The notes under the pieces were generated by a model. The model had not been told where the DNA came from. It was given only the letters and a program-made list of their open reading frames with translations, and did not search any database. 64,000 bases of DNA from Oscillospiraceae bacterium. GTDB taxonomy: Bacteria > Bacillota > Clostridia > Oscillospirales > CAG-272. How positions within the stretch are numbered: the stretch's first letter is position 1; each line of letters starts with the position of its first letter. The stretch covers positions 310,001-374,000 of the forward strand of contig SVUK01000017.1 in NCBI GenBank assembly GCA_015063325.1, given 5' to 3'. Shown here in pieces: positions 19,001 to 29,149 of this stretch. The translations under genes were made by a program, and so were the position numbers.

Positions 19001-20668
19001 ATGTCAAAAGGAAGAAAAATCACACTTGCCGTTTTCCTTGCCGTCATCGTCGTTTTATTGATCGTTGCGGTAACGACCGGCACCGTAGACTCAAGGGTTC
19101 CCTGCCCGGATTGCGACGGGACCGATGCAGCCTGCGAAACCTGCGGCGGCGAAGGAACCGTCATCGGCAGCGCATGGGCGCTCCTGCCACCGCTGATCGC
19201 CATTGTTTTGGCACTGATCACCAAAGAAGTTTACAGCTCGTTGTTTGCCGGAATTATCTCCGCCATCATTCTGGTTGCGAAATTCAAGCCCGTTGGAATT
19301 GCCGACGGATTGAACAGCGGATTTATTTCCAGTCTTGCCGATGAATGGGATGTCGGAATATTGATCTTCCTCGTTCTGCTCGGCATTATGGTTGCGCTGG
19401 TCAACAAAGCCGGCGGCTCAGTCGCGTTCGGAAAATGGGCAAACAAAAAGGTCAAGTCTCGTGTGGGCGCCCAGCTTGCCACCTTCGTACTCGGCGTTCT
19501 GATTTTTGTAGACGACTATTTTAACTGCCTGACGGTCGGCTCAGTCATGCGTCCCATTTCGGATACGCACAAAATATCCCGGGCAAAACTCGCCTATTTG
19601 ATTGATGCAACGGCAGCTCCCGTTTGTATGATTGCGCCCGTTTCTTCTTGGGCAGCGGCAGTCGCAGGCGTTGCAACCACACTGGGAATGAACGGTATTC
19701 TCTTGTTTGTCAAGGCAATTCCCTATAACTACTATTCTCTTTTGACCATCGTTATGATCATTACCATTTCGCTGATGAAGTTTGATTTCGGTCCGATGAA
19801 ACGCCACGAACAGAACGCATTGAACGGCGACCTGTTTACCGAAGGAGACCGGAACGAATCCGAATTGAAAAACGAATCCGTCGGAAACGGAAGAGTAATT
19901 GATCTTCTTTTGCCCGTGGTCGTCCTGATCGTATGCTGCGTTCTCGGCATGGTATACACCGGCGGGCTTTTCTCCGGCGAAAGCTTTATTGACGCATTTG
20001 CAAACTGTGACGCTTCGGTCGGTCTTTCTTGGGGTGCGCTGATTGCAGTTATCTTTACAGTTATCTACCTGATTGCGCGGAAAAAGGTCAATTTCAACGA
20101 TGCAATGGCTTGCATTCCGAAAGGCTTTATCGCCATGGTACCGCCCATTCTGATTCTGACGTTTGCCTGGACGCTCAGCGGTGCAACCGGTGCGCTCGGT
20201 GCAAAATACTTTGTGTTTGATTTGATGAGCGGATCTGCCGAAGGTCTTAAAATGATTCTGCCGGCAATCATCTTTGCCGTTGCGCTCTTCCTTGCTTTCT
20301 CTACCGGTACCTCTTGGGGAACCTTCGGTATTCTCATTCCGATCGTTGTTGCCGTTTTCCCTGCAAACAGCGAATTGCTCATCATCGGCATTTCCGCTTG
20401 CCTTGCCGGCGCCGTTTGCGGCGACCACTGCTCCCCCATTTCGGATACCACCATTATGGCGTCTGCCGGCGCGCAGTGTAACCATGTCAACCACGTTTCC
20501 ACGCAGTTGCCCTATGCGCTGACGGTTGCAGGAGTCTCTTTCGTTTGCTTCATTCTTGCCGGACTGATCAAAAACTGGATCATCATGCTTCCAATCTCGA
20601 TCGCACTGATGATCGGCACCTTGTTCCTCATCAAACTTATTGCAAAGAAAACGCAAAAAAGCAACTGA
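19001..20668 (+). CDS. NhaC-family Na+/H+ antiporter-like transporter, probable lysine transporter
   Basis: Polytopic protein with VALVNKAGGSVAFGKWANKKVKSRVGAQLATFVLGVLIFVDDYFNCLTVGSVMRPI and FAWTLSGATGALG; AGGAGG before ATG at 19001; lysine riboswitch upstream. Confidence 0.88.
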   Translation: MSKGRKITLAVFLAVIVVLLIVAVTTGTVDSRVPCPDCDGTDAACETCGGEGTVIGSAWALLPPLIAIVLALITKEVYSSLFAGIISAIILVAKFKPVGIADGLNSGFISSLADEWDVGILIFLVLLGIMVALVNKAGGSVAFGKWANKKVKSRVGAQLATFVLGVLIFVDDYFNCLTVGSVMRPISDTHKISRAKLAYLIDATAAPVCMIAPVSSWAAAVAGVATTLGMNGILLFVKAIPYNYYSLLTIVMIITISLMKFDFGPMKRHEQNALNGDLFTEGDRNESELKNESVGNGRVIDLLLPVVVLIVCCVLGMVYTGGLFSGESFIDAFANCDASVGLSWGALIAVIFTVIYLIARKKVNFNDAMACIPKGFIAMVPPILILTFAWTLSGATGALGAKYFVFDLMSGSAEGLKMILPAIIFAVALFLAFSTGTSWGTFGILIPIVVAVFPANSELLIIGISACLAGAVCGDHCSPISDTTIMASAGAQCNHVNHVSTQLPYALTVAGVSFVCFILAGLIKNWIIMLPISIALMIGTLFLIKLIAKKTQKSN

Positions 20669-20716
20669 TTCTTGATTTTTGCGGTACTTTTGCACAAATC
20701 ACATAAAAACCTCTTG

Positions 20717-20758
20717 TCGGGGGCAGTTCAAAAAGTCGAATTGCTCCCGGCATTTTTT
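20717..20758 (+). terminator. Intrinsic terminator after the NhaC gene
   Basis: CGGGGGCAGTTC...GAATTGCTCCCGG then CATTTTTTATT. Confidence 0.75.
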
Positions 20759-20883
20759 ATTATCTTTTTTTTACTTTGTATCTTGTTTTTCTTTTTGAAG
20801 TATGATATAGTATAGGAGTAAATAAAAATATTCATAAAAAACTTGTTTTGTATTGAAAACAACATCAAAAAAAGAGGTGCCCC

Positions 20884-22122
20884 ATGAAATATCTTGTTTT
20901 GATCCCCGACGGAATGGCAGATGAAAAAATTGAAAAAATCGGCAACCGCACTCCGATGGAAGCCGCAAAAAAGCCGATGATGGATGCGCTTGCAAAAACG
21001 GCGCTGGTAGGCACGGTTTCCAACGTACCGGAAGGAATGGTTCCGGAAAGCGACACGGCAAATATGGCAATTCTATCCTTCAATCCGCGCATTTATTCCA
21101 AAGGACGCTCACCTTTGGAAGCTGTTAGCATGGGAATTAAAATGCAGGCGGACGAAACCGCCTATCGTTGCAATGTTGTCACACTGACCGACAACGGCGA
21201 AGACTATGACGACAAAATTATCCTTGATCACAGCGCCGATGAAATTTCTACGCCCGAAGCCGCCGAATTGATTGCCGCTCTTCAGGAAAAGCTCGGAAAC
21301 GATGTTCGTAAATTCTATCCAGGTATCAGTTATCGCCATTGCCTGATTTGGAAAAACGGAAACGACCAATATCCGTTTGCGCGTCCGCATGATATTTTGG
21401 GTAGACGCATCGGCGAATATCTGCCGAAAAAAGAAAACGGGGGCGAAGAATTCTATCGTTTAATGCGCGATAGTTTTGCAATTCTAAATCACCATCCCGT
21501 TAACGAAGCGCGCCGCGCGCGCGGACTGAAGCCGGCAAACTCTGCCTGGCTTTGGAGTCCCGGAAAAAAGCCGCAGCTGCCCAACTTCCGCGAAAAATGG
21601 GGGCTGAACGGCGCCGTAATCTCTGCAGTTGACCTCATCAAAGGAATCGGACTTTGCGCTGGAATGAAATCGATTGACGTTCCGGGTGCAACCGGAAATG
21701 TTCACACCAACTACAAGGGCAAAGCCGATGCCGCCATTGCCGCCTTCCGCGACGGATACGACTATGTTTACATTCATGTAGAAGCGCCGGACGAATGCGG
21801 ACACCGCGCAGAACTGGAAAACAAAATTCTTTCGGTTGAAAAAATTGATTGTGAAATTCTCAAACCCGTCTACGAATATCTCCTTTCCACCGGCGAAGCA
21901 TTTCGCGTGATGGTCCTGCCCGATCATCCAACGCCCATTCGCCTGCGGACGCATACCATCGATCCGGTTCCTTTCCTTATCTACTCTTCCGATTGCAAAA
22001 AGGAAGGCGTTGCAACCTTTAACGAAGAAACCGCCGCCGCAAAGAAGTTCTATCTCCCCTGCGGTCACCGTTTGATGGATCTGTTGCTGGATCCCGAAAA
22101 GAAGCTCTCGGATCTCTCCTAA
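20884..22122 (+). CDS. Cofactor-independent phosphoglycerate mutase family protein; possible homoserine kinase analogue
   Basis: MKYLVLIPDGMADEKIEKIGNRTPMEAAKKPMMDALAKTALVGTVSNVPEGMVPESDTANMAILSFNP; HTNYKGKADAAIAAFRDGYDYVYIHVEAPDECGH; VMVLPDHPTP. Confidence 0.88.
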   Translation: MKYLVLIPDGMADEKIEKIGNRTPMEAAKKPMMDALAKTALVGTVSNVPEGMVPESDTANMAILSFNPRIYSKGRSPLEAVSMGIKMQADETAYRCNVVTLTDNGEDYDDKIILDHSADEISTPEAAELIAALQEKLGNDVRKFYPGISYRHCLIWKNGNDQYPFARPHDILGRRIGEYLPKKENGGEEFYRLMRDSFAILNHHPVNEARRARGLKPANSAWLWSPGKKPQLPNFREKWGLNGAVISAVDLIKGIGLCAGMKSIDVPGATGNVHTNYKGKADAAIAAFRDGYDYVYIHVEAPDECGHRAELENKILSVEKIDCEILKPVYEYLLSTGEAFRVMVLPDHPTPIRLRTHTIDPVPFLIYSSDCKKEGVATFNEETAAAKKFYLPCGHRLMDLLLDPEKKLSDLS

Positions 22123-22148
22123 TTTTTGTAACAAATTTTCGCCACAAA

Positions 22149-22802
22149 ATGAAAGGAAATTTGCATATGAACGATCAGCAATTTACTCCGAGCGAGCCGC
22201 TTGCCGTACCGGCGCAACAACCGCCCGGCAAAAAATCGCGTTCGGTTTCGGAAGTTCTGTTTGACTACGTTGAAATGTTCGTTTGGGCGGTCTTTATCGT
22301 TATGGTCGTCTTCACGTTCGGATTCCGTATCTGCCAAGTGGAAGGACCTTCCATGGAGGACACCCTGCAGCAAGGTCAGCGTCTGCTTTTGCGCTCGGCG
22401 TTCTATACGCCCAAGCAAGACGATATTATCGTATTTCACATGACGACGAACGGCTATACCGGCAACGAAAAAACGCTTGTCAAGCGCGTCATTGCACTGG
22501 AGGGGCAGGAAGTTATCATCGATACAAACTCCAAAACCATCACCGTAGACGGCGTTCTTTACGAGGACTCGCACCGGTATTTAAAGGATTATAACGATAG
22601 TTACAACAAAGACTATTTTCGATACGATTTCGATTGGTCAACCGGCATTTTTAAAACAACTGTTCCGGAAGGTTGCGTATTCGTCATGGGGGATAACCGC
22701 AACCACTCCTCCGATAGCCGAAACACCTCAGTCGGATTTGTTGACAAAAATTGCATTCTCGGCAAGGTCGTTCTCCGCTTCTCTCCGTTTACCTTCCTGT
22801 AA
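22149..22802 (+). CDS. lepB: Signal peptidase I
   Basis: RICQVEGPSMEDTLQQGQRLLL; VKRVIALEGQEV; VFVMGDNRNHSSDSR. Confidence 0.95.
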   Translation: MKGNLHMNDQQFTPSEPLAVPAQQPPGKKSRSVSEVLFDYVEMFVWAVFIVMVVFTFGFRICQVEGPSMEDTLQQGQRLLLRSAFYTPKQDDIIVFHMTTNGYTGNEKTLVKRVIALEGQEVIIDTNSKTITVDGVLYEDSHRYLKDYNDSYNKDYFRYDFDWSTGIFKTTVPEGCVFVMGDNRNHSSDSRNTSVGFVDKNCILGKVVLRFSPFTFL

Positions 22803-22816
22803 AGAAAGGATCCAGT

Positions 22817-23716
22817 ATGGCTTTTGAACAAATTCAATGGTTTCCCGGGCACATGGCAAAAACGCGGCGGATGATTTCAGAAAATTTGAAAAATGTCGAT
22901 CTCGTCATTGAGCTGTTGGACGCACGGATTCCCGATTCCTCGCGCAATCCCGAAATTCTGCGCCTGACAGATGGAAAACCGCGTTTGGTGCTTCTGAATA
23001 AGTGCTTGCTCTCGGATCCGGCGCAAAACAAAATATGGCTCTCGCGTCTTGCCGAAAAAGAGGTTTTTCCAATTCTGACCGATTGCGTTAGCGGCGAAGG
23101 AATCAACAAAATTGAAGGCGCAGTAAAAAAACTGCTTGCCGAAAAGTTGGAACGCTATCAAGAGAAAGGAATGTCCGGTCGGCGCGTCCGCGCCATGGTG
23201 CTGGGAATTCCGAACGTCGGAAAATCCTCGCTCATCAACCGCATTTCGGGCAACAAAAAAGCAAAAGTGGAAGACCGACCGGGAGTGACGCGCGATAAGC
23301 AGTGGGTAACAACCTCGATCGGCGTCGATCTTTTGGATATGCCCGGCATTTTGTGGCCGAAATTTGAGGACCAGCGCGTTGGAGAAAATCTTGCGCTGAC
23401 CGGAGCAATCAAAGATGAAATTTTGGATACAGAAGGTCTTGCCGTTCTGCTTTGTAAAAAACTGCGTTTCCTTTATCCGGAACTGTTTTTTACAAGATAT
23501 AAACTTGCAAATGAAGATCTTGTGCTCTCCGACTACGAACTCTTTTTGAAAATCGGAAAAAAGCGAGGTTTTTTGGTCAGCGGAGGCGAAATCAATACCG
23601 AGAGAACCGCCGCGGTTCTCTTGGATGAATTTCGTGCCGCAAAAATCGGAAAGATCACGCTGGACCGTGTTCCAAAAAAGCAAGGAGGGGCGCCCAATGC
23701 TGGAACAAACGATTGA
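22817..23716 (+). CDS. rbgA: Ribosome biogenesis GTPase YlqF/RbgA
   Basis: [47 protein letters not shown]; circularly permuted GTPase motifs [40 protein letters not shown]. Confidence 0.96.
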   Translation: MAFEQIQWFPGHMAKTRRMISENLKNVDLVIELLDARIPDSSRNPEILRLTDGKPRLVLLNKCLLSDPAQNKIWLSRLAEKEVFPILTDCVSGEGINKIEGAVKKLLAEKLERYQEKGMSGRRVRAMVLGIPNVGKSSLINRISGNKKAKVEDRPGVTRDKQWVTTSIGVDLLDMPGILWPKFEDQRVGENLALTGAIKDEILDTEGLAVLLCKKLRFLYPELFFTRYKLANEDLVLSDYELFLKIGKKRGFLVSGGEINTERTAAVLLDEFRAAKIGKITLDRVPKKQGGAPNAGTND

Positions 23717-24311
23717 AAATGAACTGCGCGAGAAAGGATTTTCGGCAATTTGCGGCGTGGATGAAGCCGGGCGCGGTCCTCTTTGCGGTCCGGTGGTCGC
23801 CGCCGCTGTTATTCTGCCGCCCGACATTGTGATCGAAGGCTTGAACGACTCCAAAAAACTGACGCCGAAAAAACGCGACATTCTTTTTGACGAAATTCAA
23901 AATAAAGCGCTCGCCTTTTGTATTGCGGAAGCAAGCGTGGAAGAGATTGACCGTTTGAATATTTTGGAAGCAGATCTGCTCGCCATGCGCCGCGCCATTG
24001 CCGGCTTGCAAATTCCTGCCGACTATGCGCTGATCGACGGCAATATTGCACGCGACTTTCCCATTCCGGCGCGCGCCGTGATTCACGGCGACGCCATTTC
24101 CCCGAGCATTGCGGCGGCTTCCGTTCTTGCAAAAGTTCACCGTGACCGCCTTTGTGAGGAATTGGATCGCACTTATCCGCAATACGGTATTGCAAAACAC
24201 AAGGGTTACGGCACAAAAGCACACATGGATGCGCTTCGCAAATTCGGTGTTTCTCCGATTCACCGGAAACTTTTCGTCCGCTTTTTGAATGAAGAAAAAC
24301 ATGGGACGTGA
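23697..24311 (+). CDS. rnhB: Ribonuclease HII
   Basis: [24 protein letters not shown]...[11 protein letters not shown]...[26 protein letters not shown] at 23697 after AGGAGG. Confidence 0.97.
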   Translation: MLEQTIENELREKGFSAICGVDEAGRGPLCGPVVAAAVILPPDIVIEGLNDSKKLTPKKRDILFDEIQNKALAFCIAEASVEEIDRLNILEADLLAMRRAIAGLQIPADYALIDGNIARDFPIPARAVIHGDAISPSIAAASVLAKVHRDRLCEELDRTYPQYGIAKHKGYGTKAHMDALRKFGVSPIHRKLFVRFLNEEKHGT

Positions 24312-24717
24312 TTTTTCCAAACCGACAACAAAAGAGATCGGCAATTTGGGCGAGCGAAAAGCCGCCCGTTATCTGATGCGCCGCGGATATTGTATCAAAG
24401 CGCGGAATTTTCGCGCCGGGAAATATGAAATTGATTTGATTGCCGAATCGCTCTTCTCGGTTGTTTTTGTAGAAGTGAAAACGCGAAACTACCGCGAAAA
24501 GGATTTGATCGATCCCATTCGCCCGGCGCACGCCGTGGACGAGGAGAAAATCAAGTTCCTCCGGCGCGCGGCATTTCAATATCTGCGCCAATATCCAACG
24601 TGGAAAAAGACAAGAATAGACATCGTCGAAGTGTGGATGAAGGAAAACAAGGTCTTTCGGATTAACCGGATCAAGGACGTGAAACGCATTGAATTCTCCT
24701 ATGGAGGTACGAAATGA
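24301..24717 (+). CDS. YraN family (UPF0102) nuclease-like protein
   Basis: [50 protein letters not shown]; adjacent to rnhB as in many Firmicutes. Confidence 0.92.
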   Translation: MGRDFSKPTTKEIGNLGERKAARYLMRRGYCIKARNFRAGKYEIDLIAESLFSVVFVEVKTRNYREKDLIDPIRPAHAVDEEKIKFLRRAAFQYLRQYPTWKKTRIDIVEVWMKENKVFRINRIKDVKRIEFSYGGTK

Positions 24718-25643
24718 ACCTTTCGCTTTTCGATTTTCACTGCGACACCGCCTCGGTCATGTTAGCCAAAGGGCAACCGTTGGCAAGAAATGATTTTCAT
24801 GTTTCGCTGGAAAATACCGCGAATTTCAAGCAGTATATTCAAGTAATGGCGTTTTTTACATCTCCGAAATTGAGCGATGAAGAAGGCTGGAACCGATTTC
24901 TTGCCATGCGGCAGAACCTGTGTGCCGATTCTTCCGTCGTTTCGGGAATTGCAAAAATTGTCACTACTTGTCCGCCGCGCGGTTGCGGAACTTCCCTTTT
25001 CTTCGGCATTGAGGATGCACGCATTTTTGCAGGAAAGATCGACCGAGTGAATGAAGCCTATCGCCTCGGCATTCGCATTCTGACCCCTCTTTGGTCGAAA
25101 GAAACCTGTATCGGCGGCTCGCACGACACAACCGCCGGTCTGACCCCTTTCGGTCGGCGAGCGATTCAAAAAGCGATTTCGCTGGGTATGATTCCAGATA
25201 TTTCCCATGCTTCAGTCAATTCGGCGGACGAAATCTTTGACCTTTCCGCCGCACAAAAGCGCCCGGTTATCGCGTCGCATTCCAATGCGGCTAATGTTTG
25301 TCCTGTCTCGCGAAACCTCTCCCGCGAACAAATCAAAAAGATTCTTGCGTCGGACGGCGTGATCGGGTTGAATCTTTACACCGCTTTTTTAAAGGAAGAG
25401 GGCGAAGCGCATCTTTTCGATCTGATTCCTCATATCGAATCCTTTTTGGAACAAGGCGCAGAAAACGCGCTTTGCCTCGGTGCGGACTGGGACGGAGCCA
25501 ACCTTCCGCCCGAAATCAAAACCGTTCAAGATATTTTCAAACTTGCAGAGCTCCTGCTTTCCCGAAATTATTCGGAAAAACTCGTTCAAAAAATCTTTTT
25601 TGAAAACGCCTATTCTTTTGCTGAAAAATACATAACAAAATAA
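24714..25643 (+). CDS. Dipeptidase (peptidase M19, renal dipeptidase family)
   Basis: FDFHCDTASVMLAKGQPL; DISHASVNSADEIFDLSAAQKRPVIASHSNAANVCPVSRNLS; LGADWDG. Confidence 0.92.
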   Translation: MNLSLFDFHCDTASVMLAKGQPLARNDFHVSLENTANFKQYIQVMAFFTSPKLSDEEGWNRFLAMRQNLCADSSVVSGIAKIVTTCPPRGCGTSLFFGIEDARIFAGKIDRVNEAYRLGIRILTPLWSKETCIGGSHDTTAGLTPFGRRAIQKAISLGMIPDISHASVNSADEIFDLSAAQKRPVIASHSNAANVCPVSRNLSREQIKKILASDGVIGLNLYTAFLKEEGEAHLFDLIPHIESFLEQGAENALCLGADWDGANLPPEIKTVQDIFKLAELLLSRNYSEKLVQKIFFENAYSFAEKYITK

Positions 25644-25670
25644 ATATTCCCTCAAGGAGGACCATTCCTT

Positions 25671-27149
25671 ATGAACTTTATCAGCACGCGCGGACACGCC
25701 CAAAAAGTAACCGCCGCACAGGCAATTGCACGGGGACTTGCACCCGACGGCGGCTTGTTCGTTCCGGAAACCATTCCGCAACTGACAGAAAAAGATATTT
25801 CCGCCCTTTGTAAAATGTCCTACCCCGAAAGAGCCGCAAAAATTCTTTCGCTGTATCTTTCTGACTACACCGAAGAAGAGCTTTTGGAGGATTGCCGCGC
25901 CGTTTACGCGGAAACTTCCTTTGTCGGCGGCGCCGCGCCGCTGGTGGCTTTGGACAATACCCTGAACGTACTCGAACTCTGGCACGGTCCCACCGCCGCT
26001 TTTAAAGATATGGCTTTGCAAATCATGCCGCGTCTGCTTTCCCGCGCCTTGAAGAAAATTGGTGAAAAGCGCACGGCGCTGATTTTGGTTGCCACCTCGG
26101 GCGACACCGGCAAAGCCGCGCTGGAAGGCTATCGTGATCTCGATCAAATCAAAATCATCGTTTTCTATCCCGTTGACGGCGTGAGCAAAGTACAGAAACT
26201 GCAAATGGCAACGCAGCTCGGCGATAATGTTTCGGTCTGCGCCATTCGCGGCAACTTTGACGATGCGCAAACCGGTGTGAAAAAGATTTTCGGAAACGCC
26301 GAAATCGCCGCAAAGCTGAATGAAAAGGGCTATTTCCTTTCCAGTGCCAACTCGATCAACTGGGGGCGTCTCGCTCCGCAGATCGTTTATTATGTCTCGG
26401 CATACTGCGACCTGATCAACGCCGGCAAACGCAAGCCGGGAGAGCCGTTCAATGTCTGCGTTCCAACCGGCAACTTCGGCAACATTTTTGCCGCTTACCT
26501 TGCCAAACGCATGGGACTGCCGATCGGCAAATTGATTTGCGCTTCCAACTCCAACAATATTTTAACCGATTTTCTGACCACAGGCGTTTACGACCGCAAC
26601 CGTTCGTTCTATCTGACCATGTCGCCGTCGATGGATATTCTCATTTCCAGCAATTTGGAACGTCTGCTTTGGGCAACCACCGGAACCGAAAAGACGGCGG
26701 ACTATATGAAACGCTTGAACGAAACCGGCAAATATACCGTGGAATCCGACACACTTGCAACCATTCAAAAGGATTTTGCAGGATACTTTGCAAATGAGGA
26801 TGAAACGGCTGCCACTATTCTCAAATTCTGGAATGATGACAACTACCTTGCCGATCCGCACACGGCGGTTGCCCTTTCCGCAGCGCAAACCTATCTCAAA
26901 GAAACGGGCGATACAATCCCCATGGTGGTGGATTCCACCGCAAGCCCCTACAAGTTTGCAAACAACGTTTTCCGTTCGATTGCAAAGAAAGAGCCGAGCG
27001 GAGATCTGGAGGCGCTGGACGAACTGACCGAACTGACCGGCGTTAAAATCCCCTATCCGCTTGCCGGGCTGAAAAACAGAACGGTTCGTTTCCGCGAAGT
27101 TTGCGATCCCGACGAAATGCCCGACCGCGTTTTACAATTTGCCGACTGA
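25671..27149 (+). CDS. thrC: Threonine synthase
   Basis: FISTRGHAQKVTAAQAIARGLAPDGGLFVPE; LWHGPTAAFKDMALQIMPRLLSRAL; LVATSGDTGKAALEGY; INWGRLAPQIVYY. Confidence 0.97.
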   Translation: MNFISTRGHAQKVTAAQAIARGLAPDGGLFVPETIPQLTEKDISALCKMSYPERAAKILSLYLSDYTEEELLEDCRAVYAETSFVGGAAPLVALDNTLNVLELWHGPTAAFKDMALQIMPRLLSRALKKIGEKRTALILVATSGDTGKAALEGYRDLDQIKIIVFYPVDGVSKVQKLQMATQLGDNVSVCAIRGNFDDAQTGVKKIFGNAEIAAKLNEKGYFLSSANSINWGRLAPQIVYYVSAYCDLINAGKRKPGEPFNVCVPTGNFGNIFAAYLAKRMGLPIGKLICASNSNNILTDFLTTGVYDRNRSFYLTMSPSMDILISSNLERLLWATTGTEKTADYMKRLNETGKYTVESDTLATIQKDFAGYFANEDETAATILKFWNDDNYLADPHTAVALSAAQTYLKETGDTIPMVVDSTASPYKFANNVFRSIAKKEPSGDLEALDELTELTGVKIPYPLAGLKNRTVRFREVCDPDEMPDRVLQFAD

Positions 27150-27173
27150 CAAAATCCGAAAAGAGGGTAAAAA

Positions 27174-27890
27174 ATGGAACCGCTTGTTTTGAACTCCCCT
27201 GTTAGTTGGATTCTCTTTCTGCTGGAAGGGCTTGGCGCAATCTCGTTTGCCGTTTCGGGAACTATCATTGCAATCAAAAAGCGGAACGACGCGGTTGGTG
27301 CGGTCATTTTTGCACTTGTAACGGCGTTTGGAGGTGGGGTAATTCGTGATCTTGTCATTGGAAGAACACCGCCGGCATTGTTTTCAACAGTGGAATCCGC
27401 CGTTCTTGCCGGTTGTTGCTTTCTCGTCTCCTTTACCATGTTTTGCGTTTCCTTTATCGGAAAAACTGCAACCATCCTGACTGAGCGCATGCACAACGTG
27501 CTGCTGGAAGGATCGGATATGATCGGTCTTGCGCTGTTCTGTGTCCTCGGTGTAGATTCGGCGGTCAACTTTCTCGGAGCGAATGTTAATCCGGCATTGT
27601 TAATTTTCTGCGGTTGTATCACCGGTATCGGCGGCGGTATTCTGCGCGACATTTTTTCCGCGCAAATTCCACTGGTATTCCGAAAGCACATCTATCTTAT
27701 TCCTGCATTGCTCGGAACAGGGTGTTACGTATTGCTCCTGCCGCATCTGCCCCGACTTGCATCAATTTTGATCTCGGTCTCAATCATTCTCGCCATTCGC
27801 ATCCTTGCCATTTGCTTTCAATGGAACCTCCCGACGCCACTTGGAAAAATACCGAAGGATACATCCGCCGAAAGTCAAAACGGCAAATAG
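27174..27890 (+). CDS. TRIC/UPF0126-type membrane protein (trimeric intracellular cation channel family)
   Basis: ISFAVSGTIIAIKKRNDAVGAVIFALVTAFGGGVIRDLVIGRTPPALF; internal duplication GCITGIGGGILRDIFSAQIPLVF. Confidence 0.9.
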   Translation: MEPLVLNSPVSWILFLLEGLGAISFAVSGTIIAIKKRNDAVGAVIFALVTAFGGGVIRDLVIGRTPPALFSTVESAVLAGCCFLVSFTMFCVSFIGKTATILTERMHNVLLEGSDMIGLALFCVLGVDSAVNFLGANVNPALLIFCGCITGIGGGILRDIFSAQIPLVFRKHIYLIPALLGTGCYVLLLPHLPRLASILISVSIILAIRILAICFQWNLPTPLGKIPKDTSAESQNGK

Positions 27891-27952
27891 CCCCTGTAAA
27901 TATATAACATTACAGTAAAAAACGTGAAAAATACCGCAAAATCACAATAAAA

Positions 27953-28003
27953 AGGCGTTCCGCCTGAATGTCTGCAAACAGACAAAGACGAAACGCCATA
28001 ATT
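27953..28003 (-). terminator. Terminator-like hairpin after the DUF1540 gene
   Basis: Minus strand GGCGTTTCG...CGGAACGCC followed by TTTTT; inner TGTCTG/CAGACA stem. Confidence 0.6.
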
Positions 28004-28020
28004 CGTGATTGTAGAGAAAA

Positions 28021-28212
28021 TTACCCTTGTGCGCCTTCCTTGGGTTTGAACGTAGAGCAAACCGTCTCGTCCGAACAATGGGCGCAATCCGGTCCAACCG
28101 AGATTTCGTTCGCCGTGCAGTGGGTCTCGGCGTCGTGATAGTAGCAGTTTTCCACATTGCAGTGAATTCCTTCAATGCAGTGTTTTCTCTTGCGGTCAAA
28201 TTCTTTTTCCAT
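28021..28212 (-). CDS. DUF1540 domain small Cys-rich protein
   Basis: HCIEGIHCNVENCYYHDAETHCTANEISVGPDCAHCSDETVCSTFKPK cysteine pattern typical of DUF1540. Confidence 0.85.
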   Translation of the reverse strand: MEKEFDRKRKHCIEGIHCNVENCYYHDAETHCTANEISVGPDCAHCSDETVCSTFKPKEGAQG

Positions 28213-28336
28213 CTTTTTTCCCTCTCTTTGTTTTGAATTCCGAAGGGGCAATTCCCTTCAATCCGTATCATTCCCTGAAAATTCCTTTTTTATTCATCTT
28301 CAGCAGAGATATTCAACAGAAAGGAGCCTGACTTCC

Positions 28337-29065
28337 ATGTCGCTTTTCGTGATTGCCGATCTGCATTTGTCCTCCGATCAATCCAAATCCATGGAAGTTT
28401 TCGGGGCAAGATGGACGGATTATATGAAAAAGCTGGAAACGAACTGGAATGCCGTCGTGTCTCCAACGGATACCGTGGTTTTGCCCGGCGATATCTCGTG
28501 GAGTTTGCACCTGAAAGATTCAGAAGACGATTTTCGCTTTCTTGATTCGCTCAACGGGCAAAAACTGGTCGGCAAAGGAAATCATGATTTTTGGTTTTCC
28601 ACCAATGCAAAGGTAACAGCCTTTTGGCGTGAACACGGATTTGACAGTTTGCATATTCTTTACAATAACGCTTTCTTGACCGATTCCTGCGTTGTTTGCG
28701 GCTCTCGCGGCTGGTTTACCGAAGAAGAACAGCAAAAAACAAAGGACGTTGTCGATTATGCAAAAATTATCAATCGCGAGGTCATTCGTTTGCGAATGAG
28801 CTTGAAAGAGGCAGTCAGATTACAGAAAGAAGACGGGAAAGGTTTGCCTCTTGTTGCTTTTTTGCACTTTCCGCCGGTTTGGGGGGAGTTCGTCTGCCGC
28901 GAAATTTTAGACGTTCTGCACGAATTTAATATCAAAACCTGTTATTTCGGACATATCCACGGCGCCTATGCCGCGCCGCAAAAAACCACCTTTGAAGGAA
29001 TTGAATTTACCCTTTGCGCCGCAGATTATTTGAGATTTACACCGATTCCGGTTTCAATTTCCTGA
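28337..29065 (+). CDS. Metallophosphoesterase (calcineurin-like)
   Basis: MSLFVIADLHLSSD; VVLPGDISWSLHL; LVGKGNHDFWF; YFGHIHGAY. Confidence 0.92.
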   Translation: MSLFVIADLHLSSDQSKSMEVFGARWTDYMKKLETNWNAVVSPTDTVVLPGDISWSLHLKDSEDDFRFLDSLNGQKLVGKGNHDFWFSTNAKVTAFWREHGFDSLHILYNNAFLTDSCVVCGSRGWFTEEEQQKTKDVVDYAKIINREVIRLRMSLKEAVRLQKEDGKGLPLVAFLHFPPVWGEFVCREILDVLHEFNIKTCYFGHIHGAYAAPQKTTFEGIEFTLCAADYLRFTPIPVSIS

Positions 29066-29081
29066 ATTTTACAAAAAAGCA

Positions 29082-29110
29082 TTGACAAAAGTAGAAAAAA
29101 TAGGTAAAAT
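29082..29110 (+). promoter_or_regulatory. Promoter of tig
   Basis: TTGACA, 17-nt spacer, TAAAAT. Confidence 0.75.
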
Positions 29111-29149
29111 AAAGTCTGTATGGAAAAATTTCTTTGGAGGAAATAAAAA

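Noticed and set aside
19541-20695. 384-aa minus-strand ORF antisense to the NhaC gene
   Set aside because: Composition (Asn/Arg/His/Gly rich, low hydrophobic order) and full overlap with a well-supported gene mark it as a shadow ORF from codon bias.
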